Assembly: GCF_029714425.1 (NCBI RefSeq)
Contig: NZ_CP121668.1
Span: 620,001-684,000 of the forward strand
Origin: Bradyrhizobium sp. CB2312
Lineage (GTDB): Bacteria > Pseudomonadota > Alphaproteobacteria > Rhizobiales > Xanthobacteraceae
Reading direction: 5' to 3'
Length of the DNA: 64,000 bases
Each line of letters starts with the position of its first letter. Position 1 is the first letter of the stretch. The notes under the pieces were generated by a model. It was not told where the DNA came from. It did not search any database and was given only the letters and a program-made list of their open reading frames with translations. The position numbers were made by a program, and so were the translations under genes. Of this stretch, positions 8,623 through 19,853 are shown piece after piece.

Positions 8623-9567
8623 TTACTTCTTGGCGGGTGGAGCCATCTTGCTGTCGGAGGGCTTCGCCGCGTCGGCCGGCTTGGCATCCGGCTTGGCATC
8701 CGACTTGGCGTCCTTGGAGGCGTCGGCCTGGTCCATCCGTTCGACCTTGGCCTCGCTCCGCAGCTTGGCGACGTAGTCGGCCTGGGCCTTGCGGGTGACG
8801 TAGTTCTCGATCTGGGCCTTGACCTGCTCGAAGTCCGGCGCCTTGCGGTTGCGCTTTTCCTCGACCTTGATGATGTGCCAGCCGAACTGCGACTTCACGG
8901 GGTCGGAGATCTTGCCCGGCTCCAGCGCGAACGCCACCGCCGAGAATTCCGGCACCATCTGCTCCTTGGTGAAGAAGCCGAGGTCGCCGCCGTCGGCGGA
9001 GCCCGGATCCTTGGACTTCTTCTTGGCGAGCTCGGCGAAATCGGCGCCCTTGTCGAGCTCGGCCTTCACCGCCTTGGCCTCGTCCTCGGTCTCGACCAGG
9101 ATGTGGCGGGCACGCACCTCCTGCTCGCCGGTGATCTGCTTGGAGGCCTCCTCATAGACCTTCTTCATGGCGTCCGGGGTGGTGGCGGCCTTGCCCTCGC
9201 CCGCGAGCAGGTTGTCCATCAGCAGGCGGTTGCGGGCGAACGCCAGGCGCTTCTTGAACTCCTCGCTATCCGCGATCTTCTTGTCCTCGGCGGCCTTGGA
9301 GACGATCTTCATGTCGATCAGAAACGACAGGACGTTCTCGTCCTTGGTAGCCGGGTCCATCTGCGCGAGGCTCGGTCCGAGTTCCTCCTCGGCCATGGCG
9401 ACGTCGCTCTTCTTGATCTCGGCGCCATTGACCTTCGCCAGAACCGGATCGTCGGCGGCCCGGAGCGGGCCTGCGATCGCCAGGGTCAGCGCCAGAGCGA
9501 GGCTGCCAGCCAGGGCGGAAGCGAGGCGGAAACGCTGGCCGGTGGTTACCGGGAACGAGGTGGTCAT
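8623..9567 (-). CDS. Periplasmic parvulin-type peptidyl-prolyl isomerase (SurA/PrsA-like)
   Basis: A 314-residue exported foldase. A signal peptide (about residues 1-38, hydrophobic core ALAGSLALALTLAIAG, cleavage near LRAAD) precedes a SurA-N-like helical part. The parvulin domain starts at VRARHILVET and runs to QFGWHIIKVEEKR near residue 240. The tail is Lys/Asp/Ala/Pro-rich with DAKPDAKP-type repeats. The ATG at 9567 was preferred over an upstream in-frame ATG at 9615 because AAGGAT lies just before it and the signal peptide begins there. It should assist folding of secreted proteins, which fits its position divergent from secA. Confidence 0.87.
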   Translation of the reverse strand: MTTSFPVTTGQRFRLASALAGSLALALTLAIAGPLRAADDPVLAKVNGAEIKKSDVAMAEEELGPSLAQMDPATKDENVLSFLIDMKIVSKAAEDKKIADSEEFKKRLAFARNRLLMDNLLAGEGKAATTPDAMKKVYEEASKQITGEQEVRARHILVETEDEAKAVKAELDKGADFAELAKKKSKDPGSADGGDLGFFTKEQMVPEFSAVAFALEPGKISDPVKSQFGWHIIKVEEKRNRKAPDFEQVKAQIENYVTRKAQADYVAKLRSEAKVERMDQADASKDAKSDAKPDAKPADAAKPSDSKMAPPAKK

Positions 9568-9920
9568 GGAAAATCCTTTTGTTGAAGCAGGGGGCTGCTC
9601 GAGCGGGGCGGACACTCGCCCAATTCAGGGGGCCTTTGCAACGCGAAAAGTCTGTCAATTTGATGAATTAGCCGCAATGCGGCCGCCGTTGACAAGGCTC
9701 GGACCCGGCCATATCTCTGCCCGGTCGCGTCCATGGCGATGGCGTTTATTTTGCTGCGTTTTTGGCCGTTGAACCCTGACTTGCCCAATTCCCACCCATA
9801 TGGCGGACGACCCCCGCAGTCCGGGCTCTGGCGCCATCAGGCGTCACGGTGAGTTGATAGGCAGGCGGGTGACAACCTTTTGGCTGCCACGCGGTTAAAT
9901 CGCGAACACAGGAACTGGTC

Positions 9921-12761
<2,841 letters not shown>

Positions 12762-12805
12762 GGCTTGAAACATGAGGCGCGAAGCTCGCGCCTCAATTCC
12801 CGCTG

Positions 12806-12892
12806 TCGTCGCCCGGCTTGACCGGGCGACCCAGTACGCCGCGGCCTCTCGGTTCTATCACATCAGTCTCTGGAATACTGGATCGCCCGCCC
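12806..12892. repeat. Intergenic palindromic repeat, family C copy 1 (partial)
   Basis: Begins CGTCGCCCGGCTTGACCGGG with the CCAGTACGCC and GGAATACTGGAT blocks that recur at 21307-21466, 53669-53772 and 55374-55480. Here the 3' arm is cut short and replaced by a different repeat starting at 12911. No gene occupies 12762-13091; this region is entirely repeat material and spacer. Confidence 0.7.
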
Positions 12893-12910
12893 CTGTGCGC
12901 AATTGCGCAC

Positions 12911-13014
12911 TAAAGCGCGATGAGATCAGGATGAATCGTCATCGCGCTTTAGGTTATTGTTTGCGCATGATCTTTTCGGAAAACCGCTGCGCACTTTTCC
13001 TGATCATGCTTTAG
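12911..13014. repeat. Intergenic double-hairpin repeat, family I
   Basis: Two adjoining inverted pairs: TAAAGCGCGATGA with TCATCGCGCTTTA, then GCATGATCTTTTCGG with CCTGATCATGC around GAAAACCGCTGCGCAC. The second unit is a common small repeat in Bradyrhizobium genomes from memory. Only one copy was seen in this window. Confidence 0.6.
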
Positions 13015-13091
13015 GCGGGCGATGACGGCGAGTGTGTGGTGCGTACTGCGCTCGCTCGTCCGGGACGTTGAGGGAGCTCGCTAGCCGCCCT

Positions 13092-13535
13092 TCAATTCGA
13101 GCTGTCGATCAAGCTCTCCAGGAGCCGCTTCAATTCGCTCGTGGACTTGTCGCCGTAGCTCTCCAGGATGTGCTCCTCCTGATCCACCGCGAGCGAGTTG
13201 AGCTTCTTGCACAGCACCTTGCCGCGGTCGGAGATGAACATCAGCACCTTGCGGCGGTCGTTCGGGTCCTGCACGCGATAGACCAGCGTGTCGGAGACCA
13301 TGCGGTCGATCATCTTGGTCAGCGTCGGATGGTTGAGCAGCACGGCATCGGCGAGATCGCCCATCGAATGGCCGTTGCCATCGGAGAGAACTTTCAGGAT
13401 GCGCCATTGCTCGACGGGAACGCCCTCTTTGCTCAAGCGCAGTTCCAGCTGCCGGTTGATCTCCCGGTTGGCTTGCGCGAGCAGGTAGGCGAGGTGTTCG
13501 GTGATCGGGGAGTTTTCTTTCGACGGTTTTGCCAC
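13092..13535 (-). CDS. MarR-family transcriptional regulator
   Basis: A 147-residue winged-helix repressor from the GTG at 13535; a TTG at 13559 would add eight residues. The MarR core is clear: a dimerisation helix (EHLAYLLAQANREINRQLE), the wHTH with SMGDLADAVLLNHPTLTKMIDRM as helix-turn-helix, and the wing YRVQDPNDRRKVLMFIS carrying the conserved D-x-R-R. It is divergent from the amide cluster, and symmetrical AT-rich sites lie in the shared upstream region, so it probably controls that cluster and itself. The ligand is unknown; an amide or aromatic acid is a guess. Confidence 0.88.
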   Translation of the reverse strand: MAKPSKENSPITEHLAYLLAQANREINRQLELRLSKEGVPVEQWRILKVLSDGNGHSMGDLADAVLLNHPTLTKMIDRMVSDTLVYRVQDPNDRRKVLMFISDRGKVLCKKLNSLAVDQEEHILESYGDKSTSELKRLLESLIDSSN

Positions 13536-13600
13536 GGCTAAGACTTCGTCTTGACCCAAATGAGTGAATGTCTTGCAATCAATGCTGCATCTATATGCAC

Positions 13601-13620
13601 TTCAATTGTTGAATATTCAA
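13601..13620. promoter_or_regulatory. Candidate operator for the MarR-family regulator
   Basis: Two overlapping inverted repeats: TTCAATTGTTGAA (13601-13613) and the perfect palindrome TTGAATATTCAA (13609-13620), in an AT-rich patch of otherwise GC-rich DNA just upstream of the regulator. Spacing and symmetry suit a MarR dimer. A half site TTGAAT recurs at 14965-14970 ahead of the amidase. Inferred from symmetry only. Confidence 0.45.
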
Positions 13621-13828
13621 TATTTTCAAAATAGGATGATTGCCCAACAAAAGGGCGGAAGCCGCGGCCGCCCGCAGAACGTGCTTTCAGGTCTGGTCCC
13701 AGACAGGAGTTGGCGTGCGCGCGACGGTAAACTTCCCGGCTCACGGCGGCCCGGCGTTGCCGCCGTCCTTGCTGTTCAGGAATCTGTCGTCATCGGCGGC
13801 TGACGGTGCGTTGTCGCCGAGCGATCAC

Positions 13829-14899
13829 ATGGTCTTCCGGCGACGCCGCGCCAACAAGCTGCGCATCGGCGGCTTCATCTGCTGCACCGGCTCGCCTGGA
13901 GTGTGGGGGCCTTGTGCGACCAACAGCGCGCAGCTCGCCGTCGCCGAGATCAACAAGCGCGGCGGCATCCTCGGCCGCGAGATCGAGTTTTCCGTCTACG
14001 ACGCTGGCGGACCGCTGGATGAAGTGCTGAACCGCGCCGAGCAGGCGATCGCGTTCGACGAGATCGATCTCATCGTGGGCTTGCACACCAGCGCGGTCCG
14101 CGTCGCCTTGCGCGACGTCACCACGCGGCATCGCATCCCCTACATCTACACGCCGGTCTATGAAGGCGGCGAGCGCACGCCGGGCGTGATGGCGATCGGC
14201 GAGACGCCGCGCTGGCAGAGCCGGCCATCGATCCACTGGCTGGCGGATGTCAAGAAAGCAAAGCGCTGGTACCTGATCGGCAGCGATTATGTCTGGCCCT
14301 GGCAATCGCACCGTGCCGTGAAGAACTACATCAGGGAAACCGGCGGCCACGTCGTCGGCGAGGAGTTCGTCCCCCTCGGCGAGGACAATCACGAGCCGCA
14401 TCTGGCGCGCATTCGCGCCGCGCGGCCTGACGTGGTGCTGATCTCGCTGATCGGCACGGACAGCAGCACCTTCAATCGCGCCTTCGGCGAATGCGGCCTC
14501 GGCGCCACCACGCTGCGGCTTGCGGGCGCCATGGACGAGACGGTGCTGCTCGGCATCGGCGCGGACAACAGCGAGAACATGTTCTGCGCCTCGGGCTATT
14601 TCACCGGCACCGGCGCGCGCGCCAATGACGACTTCCAGAGCCGCTATCGCGCGATGTTCGGACCGAATGCGCCGCCGATCGGTTCGGTCGGGCAGTCCGG
14701 CTACGAAGGCCTGCGTTTTCTCGAAGCGGTCGCCAACAAGGCCGGCTCATTGGCGATGGGGCCCATGCTCGCAGCCGGCCGCAATATCGTCTACGGCGGC
14801 GCCCGCGGGCAGGTCGCCATCCGCAACGGGCATGTGCGGATGCCGATGCATCTCGCCGAGGCCGATGGTCTCGACTTCAAGCTGATCAAGCCGGTCTGA
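13829..14899 (+). CDS. AmiC/UrtA-like amide-binding protein (cytosolic receptor or transporter-type binding protein)
   Basis: A 356-residue periplasmic-binding-fold protein that begins directly with the fold (MVFRRRRANKLRIGGFICCTG) and has no signal peptide. That favours a cytosolic AmiC-type amide sensor over a transporter subunit. Typical points are CATNSAQLAVAEINKRGGILGREIE, the VGLHTSAVRVALRDV strand and the WYLIGSDYVWPW motif shared with AmiC and UrtA. The frame is open back to 13640, but that part looks non-coding, so the ATG at 13829 was taken; TTG 13811 is possible. It lies upstream of the amidase and probably reports amide availability. No AmiR-like antiterminator partner is present in the window. 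Confidence 0.75.
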   Translation: MVFRRRRANKLRIGGFICCTGSPGVWGPCATNSAQLAVAEINKRGGILGREIEFSVYDAGGPLDEVLNRAEQAIAFDEIDLIVGLHTSAVRVALRDVTTRHRIPYIYTPVYEGGERTPGVMAIGETPRWQSRPSIHWLADVKKAKRWYLIGSDYVWPWQSHRAVKNYIRETGGHVVGEEFVPLGEDNHEPHLARIRAARPDVVLISLIGTDSSTFNRAFGECGLGATTLRLAGAMDETVLLGIGADNSENMFCASGYFTGTGARANDDFQSRYRAMFGPNAPPIGSVGQSGYEGLRFLEAVANKAGSLAMGPMLAAGRNIVYGGARGQVAIRNGHVRMPMHLAEADGLDFKLIKPV

Positions 14900-14948
14900 C
14901 TGACGCAGTCAATTCGCCGGGCGCGCTGCGCCAATTAATACTTGAAAA

Positions 14949-14970
14949 GGAAAATATTTCCGTTTTGAAT
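14949..14970 (+). promoter_or_regulatory. AT-rich palindrome and half site upstream of the amidase
   Basis: GGAAA-ATA-TTTCC (14949-14961) is an exact inverted repeat, followed by TTGAAT (14965-14970), a half site of the palindrome near the MarR gene. The patch stands out as AT-rich about 90 nt before the amidase start. A regulator or promoter site is inferred; no clear -35/-10 pair was assigned. Confidence 0.3.
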
Positions 14971-15053
14971 GTTTTGGCGAGGCCGGTGGAGCGTGCGTCG
15001 CGCCGGGGGCGGCCGCGCCCAACGTTCGTTGCAAGAAACTTCAGGAGAGCGCC

Positions 15054-16568
15054 GTGACAGTTGTCCTTCCCACGCCAGCCCAGCTTCGCAGTGTCGCCGA
15101 GCAGTGCGGTCTTTCGCTGACCGACGACGACGTCGCCTCGTTCCGCGGCCTGATGCAGGGCTCGATCGAGGCCTACAATCTCGTTGCCGCCATGCCCGAC
15201 GAGGTGCCCGAGGTGAAATACCCGCGCACGCCCGGCTACAGGCCCTCGGCCGAGGAGAACCCTCGCAATGCCTGGTATCGCAAGTCGACCGTGAAGGGTG
15301 CCGCCAGTGGCAAGCTCAAGGGCAAGACGGTTGCCTTGAAGGACAACATCATGCTGGCCGGCGTTCCCATGACCAACGGCTCGTCGACCTTGGAAGGCTA
15401 TGTGCCCGATTTCGACGCCACCATCGTCACGCGCATGCTGGATGCCGGCGCCGAGATCAAGGGCAAGGTGCATTGCGAGCACTTCTGCCTGTCCGGCGGC
15501 AGCCACACCGGCTCCTACGGGCCGGTGCATAATCCGCACAAGATGGGTTACTCGGCCGGCGGCTCGTCGTCGGGTTCGGGCGTCGTGGTTGCGCTCGGCG
15601 AGGTCGACATGGCGATCGGCGGCGACCAGGGCGGCTCGATCCGCATGCCGTCCTCGTTCTGCGGCATCTACGGCATGAAGCCGACCTGGGGCCTCGTGCC
15701 CTATACCGGGATCATGCCGATCGAGATCTATGTCGATCATACCGGCCCGATGACCGCGACGGTCGCCGACAACGCGCTGCTGCTCGAAGTGCTCGCCGGC
15801 GATGATGGCTACGATCCCCGCATCAAGGCGCCGAAGGTTGAGGAATACACCAAAGCACTCGGCCAGGGCGTCAAGGGCATGAAGATCGGCATAGTCAAGG
15901 AAGGCTTTGAGCAGCCGGTCGCAGAGGCCGCGGTGAATGAGAGCGTGCGCGAGGCGGCAAAGCGCTTCAAGGATTTGGGCGCCACGGTAGAGACCGTGTC
16001 GATCCCGATGCACCTCCTGGGTGGCGCGATCTGGACCCCGATCGGTACCGAAGGTCTGACCCAGACCATGATGTTCGGCGACGGCTACGGCCTCAGCCGC
16101 GGCGATCTCTATTCGACCTCGCTGATGGATTTTCATCGTGGCTGGCGCCGGCAGGCAGACTCCCTGTCGGAGACGACGAAGTTGTTCATGATGCTCGGCA
16201 CCTACATCAACAACAATTTCGGTCCGCGCTTCTACGGCAAGGCGCTCAACATCTCCCGCCGGTTGACCGCCGCCTACGACAAGGCGTTCGGCGATTATGA
16301 TCTGCTGCTGATGCCGACCACGCCGATGAAGGCGGCCAAGCTGCCGGAGCCCAATGCCAGCCGCGAGGAGTACGTTGCGCGCGCGCTCGAGATGATCTCG
16401 AACACCGCGCCGTTCGACATCACCCACCACCCCGCGATGTCGCTGCCCTGCGGCATGGTCGACGGCCTGCCGATCGGCCTGATGCTGGTCGGCCGCATGT
16501 TCGAGGAATCCACCATCTATCGTGCCGCCCATGCCTTCGAGCAGATCGGCGACTGGAAGAAGATGTGA
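15054..16568 (+). CDS. Amidase signature enzyme, Rhodococcus enantioselective-amidase type
   Basis: A 504-residue amidase-signature hydrolase (amide to acid plus ammonia). The Ser-cisSer-Lys triad falls at Lys96 (ALKDNIM), Ser171 (SAGGSSSGSG) and Ser195 (GGDQGGSIRMPSS). These are the same numbers as in the characterised Rhodococcus amidase of nitrile-degrading strains, which has nearly the same length and an N-terminal helical extension as here. Substrates are therefore likely aliphatic or aromatic amides. It starts at a GTG preceded by AGGAGAG. It is followed by transporter genes, so imported amides are presumably hydrolysed here for nitrogen. No nitrile hydratase is in the window. Confidence 0.93.
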   Translation: MTVVLPTPAQLRSVAEQCGLSLTDDDVASFRGLMQGSIEAYNLVAAMPDEVPEVKYPRTPGYRPSAEENPRNAWYRKSTVKGAASGKLKGKTVALKDNIMLAGVPMTNGSSTLEGYVPDFDATIVTRMLDAGAEIKGKVHCEHFCLSGGSHTGSYGPVHNPHKMGYSAGGSSSGSGVVVALGEVDMAIGGDQGGSIRMPSSFCGIYGMKPTWGLVPYTGIMPIEIYVDHTGPMTATVADNALLLEVLAGDDGYDPRIKAPKVEEYTKALGQGVKGMKIGIVKEGFEQPVAEAAVNESVREAAKRFKDLGATVETVSIPMHLLGGAIWTPIGTEGLTQTMMFGDGYGLSRGDLYSTSLMDFHRGWRRQADSLSETTKLFMMLGTYINNNFGPRFYGKALNISRRLTAAYDKAFGDYDLLLMPTTPMKAAKLPEPNASREEYVARALEMISNTAPFDITHHPAMSLPCGMVDGLPIGLMLVGRMFEESTIYRAAHAFEQIGDWKKM

Positions 16569-16604
16569 GCAAGGCGTTGACACAGGCGGACGGAACGGCA
16601 CGGC

Positions 16605-17462
16605 ATGGCTAATGCGTTCGTCGCGGCGTTCGAAATCCTGAGCTTCGGCGCGATCATCGTCCTGATCGTGCTGGGGCTCGGGATCATCGCCAGCATGATG
16701 GGCATCTTCAACTTCGCGCAGGGCGAGTTCGTCCTGCTCGGGGCCTACATCACCTATCTCGCCTATGCCAAGGGCCTGCCGATCTGGGCCGGCATGGTCG
16801 CGGCGCCCTTTGTGGTCGGCGCGCTCGGTTTCGTGCTGGAGGCGCTGATCATCCGCCGCTTCTACGCCGCGCCGATCGTGGCGATGCTCGGCACCTACGC
16901 GCTCGGTCTCATCATCCGCGAAGCCGTGCGCGGCCTGATCGGCGGCTTCTATCTCACCGTGCCCGAGCCGATCGGCGGCTCCATCGATTTCGGCACGATC
17001 CACATCTCGGCCTGGCGCTTCACCATCATCGTCATCACGGTGCTGGTGATGGCGGGCTGCTACCTCCTGCTGTCGCGCACCAGCTTTGGCCTGCGCATGC
17101 GCGCGACACTGGAAAATCCGTCGCTGGCGCGCGCCTCCGGCATATCCACGCCGCTGATGTACGGCGCCACGTTCGCCTTCGGCTCCGCGCTCGCCGGTCT
17201 CGCCGGTGCGCTGATCGTGCCGGTGTTCAGCCTCTACGCCGATCTCGGCCTGCGCTTCCTGATCCAGGGCTTCGTCGCGGTGATGGTCGGCGGTGTCGGC
17301 TCCTTCATCGGGCCGGTCGCCGGTGCCGGCGTCATCGGCACCCTCAGCGCCGCGCTGCCCTGGCTCATGGCGCCCGTCGTCGCCGACGTCCTCGTCTTCG
17401 TTCTCGCCATTGTTTTCATCAAATTCCGGCCACAGGGCCTCATCGCTGGAAAAGGGGTTTAG
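16605..17462 (+). CDS. Urea/amide-type ABC transporter permease (UrtB/LivH-like)
   Basis: A 285-residue inner-membrane permease with about eight helices. The N-terminal GIFNFAQGEFVLLGAYITYLA and the later GAIVGAFIGP-like VGGVGSFIGPVAGAGVIG are the branched-chain/urea permease signatures; the EAA-like loop RATLENPSLARASGIS precedes the last helices. It forms the translocation pore with the second permease at 18738. It starts 36 nt after the amidase stop and runs into the binding protein with a 2-nt gap, so the genes form one operon. Confidence 0.9.
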   Translation: MANAFVAAFEILSFGAIIVLIVLGLGIIASMMGIFNFAQGEFVLLGAYITYLAYAKGLPIWAGMVAAPFVVGALGFVLEALIIRRFYAAPIVAMLGTYALGLIIREAVRGLIGGFYLTVPEPIGGSIDFGTIHISAWRFTIIVITVLVMAGCYLLLSRTSFGLRMRATLENPSLARASGISTPLMYGATFAFGSALAGLAGALIVPVFSLYADLGLRFLIQGFVAVMVGGVGSFIGPVAGAGVIGTLSAALPWLMAPVVADVLVFVLAIVFIKFRPQGLIAGKGV

Positions 17463-17464
17463 TC

Positions 17465-18682
17465 ATGTTCGATCGTACTCAGCTCTCACGCCGTCGCTTC
17501 CTCTCCAATTTCGCCTTTACCTCCGGCGCGGTCGCAACCGGCGTCGGCAGCTGGGTGATCCCGGCGCCCTGGGCCAATGCCGCGGAAGCTCCGATCAAGG
17601 TCGGTATCGCGACCGATCTCACCGGTCCCATCGCCTATGCCGGCAATGCCGATGCAAATGTCGCAAAGATGGTGATCAAGGAGATCAACGCGGCCGGCGG
17701 TCTGCTCGGTCGTCCGCTCGAGCTCTATATCGAGGACACCGCCTCCAACGAATCCGTCGCCGTCGGCAACGTCCGCAAGCTGATCCAGCGCGACAAGGTC
17801 GACATGGTGCTGGGCGGCATCACCTCGTCGATGCGCAATGCGATCAAGGACCCGATCGTGGCGCGCGGCAAGACGCTCTACATCTATCCGCAGCTCTACG
17901 AGGGCAAGGAATGCACACCCTATCTGTTCTGCACCGGACCGACGCCGGCTCAGCAATGCGACGAGTTCATCCCCTGGCTGATCAAGAACGGCGGCAAGAA
18001 ATTTGCGCTGCCGAGCGCCAACTATGTCTGGCCGCACACGCTCAACGTCTATGCCCGCAAGGTGATTGAATCGAACGGCGGCGAGGTCGTGTTCGAGGAA
18101 TACTATCCGCTCGACCAGGTCGATTTCTCCGCGACGGTCAACCGCATCGTCTCCAACAAGGTCGATGTCGTCTTCAACACCGTCATCCCGCCGGGTGTCG
18201 GCCCCTTCTTCAAGCAGCTCTATGAGGCCGGCTTCCTCAAGAACGGCGGGCGCCTCGCCTGCGTCTACTATGACGAGAACACGCTCAACATCAATCAGGC
18301 CAACGAGATCGAGGGCCTCGCGAGCTGTCTCGACTATTTCAAGGTGCTGACCAAGGAGAACCCGTTCGACGCCAAGATCCAGGCGGCCTATGAGAAGGAT
18401 TTTCCGGGCAACTTCCTGTTCGCGGCCGGCAGCGCCGCGACCGGCACCTACCGCGGCCTGAAGCTGTGGGAAGCCGCGGTGAAGGAAGCCGGCAAGATCG
18501 ATCGCGAGTCGGTCGCAGCCGCGCTCGACCACGCCAAGATCGCCGAAGGTCCCGGGGGACCGGCCGAAATGGTACCGGGCAAGCGGCACTGCAAGATGAA
18601 GATGTACACGGCGGTCGCCAAGGGCGGGAACTACGAGATCGTCGCGCGCAGCGAGGGTCTGGTCGATCCCAAGGAATGCTGA
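17465..18682 (+). CDS. Urea/amide ABC transporter substrate-binding protein, Tat-exported
   Basis: A 405-residue binding protein. The N-terminus has a twin-arginine signal (SRRRFLS at residues 8-14) followed by a hydrophobic stretch and a cleavage site near WANAAEA. The mature part begins IKVGIATDLTGPIAYAGNAD and has the type I periplasmic fold of UrtA/AmiC relatives (KLIQRDKVDMVLGGITSS, YEGKECTPYLFCTG). Tat export fits UrtA-type proteins. It differs from the signal-less paralogue at 13829, which shares the family but not the export signal. It should deliver an amide or urea to the two permeases; the exact ligand is not readable. Confidence 0.9.
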   Translation: MFDRTQLSRRRFLSNFAFTSGAVATGVGSWVIPAPWANAAEAPIKVGIATDLTGPIAYAGNADANVAKMVIKEINAAGGLLGRPLELYIEDTASNESVAVGNVRKLIQRDKVDMVLGGITSSMRNAIKDPIVARGKTLYIYPQLYEGKECTPYLFCTGPTPAQQCDEFIPWLIKNGGKKFALPSANYVWPHTLNVYARKVIESNGGEVVFEEYYPLDQVDFSATVNRIVSNKVDVVFNTVIPPGVGPFFKQLYEAGFLKNGGRLACVYYDENTLNINQANEIEGLASCLDYFKVLTKENPFDAKIQAAYEKDFPGNFLFAAGSAATGTYRGLKLWEAAVKEAGKIDRESVAAALDHAKIAEGPGGPAEMVPGKRHCKMKMYTAVAKGGNYEIVARSEGLVDPKEC

Positions 18683-18696
18683 GGCGGTCCGTCCTT

Positions 18697-18720
18697 CACC
18701 TCTCCCCGCTGGGGAGAGGT
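18697..18720. repeat. Mini copy of repeat family B between transporter genes
   Basis: CACCTCTCCCC-GCT-GGGGAGAGGTG is a 24-nt perfect hairpin equal to the first stem of the family B elements. It lies inside the transporter operon between the binding protein and second permease genes, where it could stabilise or segment the transcript. Confidence 0.65.
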
Positions 18721-18737
18721 GCAAGGACCAGCACAAG

Positions 18738-19853
18738 GTGCTTAAATTCGGAATGCTGAAATCCATGGGTGCAGCTAAGCAGGCGGTTCAAGTCGATGTC
18801 AGCGGCGAGTCAAATGTTCCGGTGATCGAACGCGCTTCATCGGAGCGAGTAACCGCGCGAAAGATCCTGCCGATCGTGGAGGGCGTGGTGCTCGTCGCCG
18901 CGCTGATCGCGCCGCTGGTGCTGCAGGACTATCTCACGGTGTTCGCGACGCGCGTGATCATCCTTGCGCTGTTCGCGCTGTCGTTCGATCTGGTCTGGGG
19001 TTATGCCGGCATCATGAGCTTCGGGCAGGCCCTGTTCTTCGGCTCGGCTGGCTATGGCGTGGCGCTGCTGGCGCGCGACCTCGACATCACCAACATCTTC
19101 CTGGTGCTGCCCGCGGGCACGCTGATCGGCCTCACCTTCGCACTGTTGCTTGGCGGCTTCCTGCTGCTGGGACGGCACCCCTCCAGCGTGATCTTCGCGT
19201 CGCTCGGCACGCTCACCGGCTCCTACGCCGCCGATCGCCTTGCGCGCGGCTGGTACTATCTCGGGGGCCAGAACGGCATCCCCTCCATCGCGCCAATGTC
19301 GATCAGTGGCTACGAATTCACGGAGGGGCCGGCCTTCTATTATCTCGTGCTCGGCATCCTCGTCGTGGTTTACCTGCTCTGCCGCTTCCTGGTGCGCTCG
19401 CAGTTTGGCCTCGCGCTCGCGGGCTTGCGCGAGAACGAGCAGCGCATTGCCTTCTTCGGCTACAAGGCGCAGCATCTTAAGGCGATCATCTTCGCGATCG
19501 GCGGCGCGATCGCAGGCCTCGCCGGCAGCCTCTATGCTTTCCACGAGGGCTTTGTCTGGCCCAACATGGTCGGCGTCGTCGTCTCCACGCAAGTGGTGCT
19601 CTACGTCCTGTTCGGCGGCTCCGGCACGCTGATCGGCGCCGTCATCGGCACTGTCATCGTCGAGGGCGTCAGCTTCTGGCTCTCGGACAATTATCGCGAC
19701 ATCTGGCCGATCATTCTGGGCATGCTGTTGCTGCTGGTGATCCTGTTCCGGCCGCTCGGTCTGATCAGCTTCGTGCTCGGCGAGCGCGAGCGGGTCGGCA
19801 GCTTTGGTGCCAAGCCCAAGGACAGCGTCAAGGAGAAGCGCAATGCTCCTTGA
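18738..19853 (+). CDS. Urea/amide-type ABC transporter permease (UrtC/LivM-like)
   Basis: A 371-residue permease with an N-terminal cytoplasmic stretch of about 45 residues and eight to ten helices. LivM/UrtC hallmarks include LVWGYAGIMSFGQALFFGSAGYG, the EAA-like LAGLRENEQRIAFFGY loop and FVWPNMVGVVVSTQVVLYVLFGGSGTL. The GTG at 18738 is the longest start; ATG 18753 or 18765 would shorten only the soluble leader. The 3' end overlaps the next ATPase gene by 11 nt, showing translational coupling. It is the pore partner of the permease at 16605. Confidence 0.9.
   Translation: MLKFGMLKSMGAAKQAVQVDVSGESNVPVIERASSERVTARKILPIVEGVVLVAALIAPLVLQDYLTVFATRVIILALFALSFDLVWGYAGIMSFGQALFFGSAGYGVALLARDLDITNIFLVLPAGTLIGLTFALLLGGFLLLGRHPSSVIFASLGTLTGSYAADRLARGWYYLGGQNGIPSIAPMSISGYEFTEGPAFYYLVLGILVVVYLLCRFLVRSQFGLALAGLRENEQRIAFFGYKAQHLKAIIFAIGGAIAGLAGSLYAFHEGFVWPNMVGVVVSTQVVLYVLFGGSGTLIGAVIGTVIVEGVSFWLSDNYRDIWPIILGMLLLLVILFRPLGLISFVLGERERVGSFGAKPKDSVKEKRNAP

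Noticed and set aside
13640..13828. N-terminal extension of the AmiC-like gene
   Set aside because: It adds 63 residues with no signal peptide or homology and crosses the promoter area; start at 13829 preferred.
14886..17003. 705-codon open frame antisense to the amidase and first permease
   Set aside because: It spans two clear genes on the other strand and shows only mirrored codon bias.
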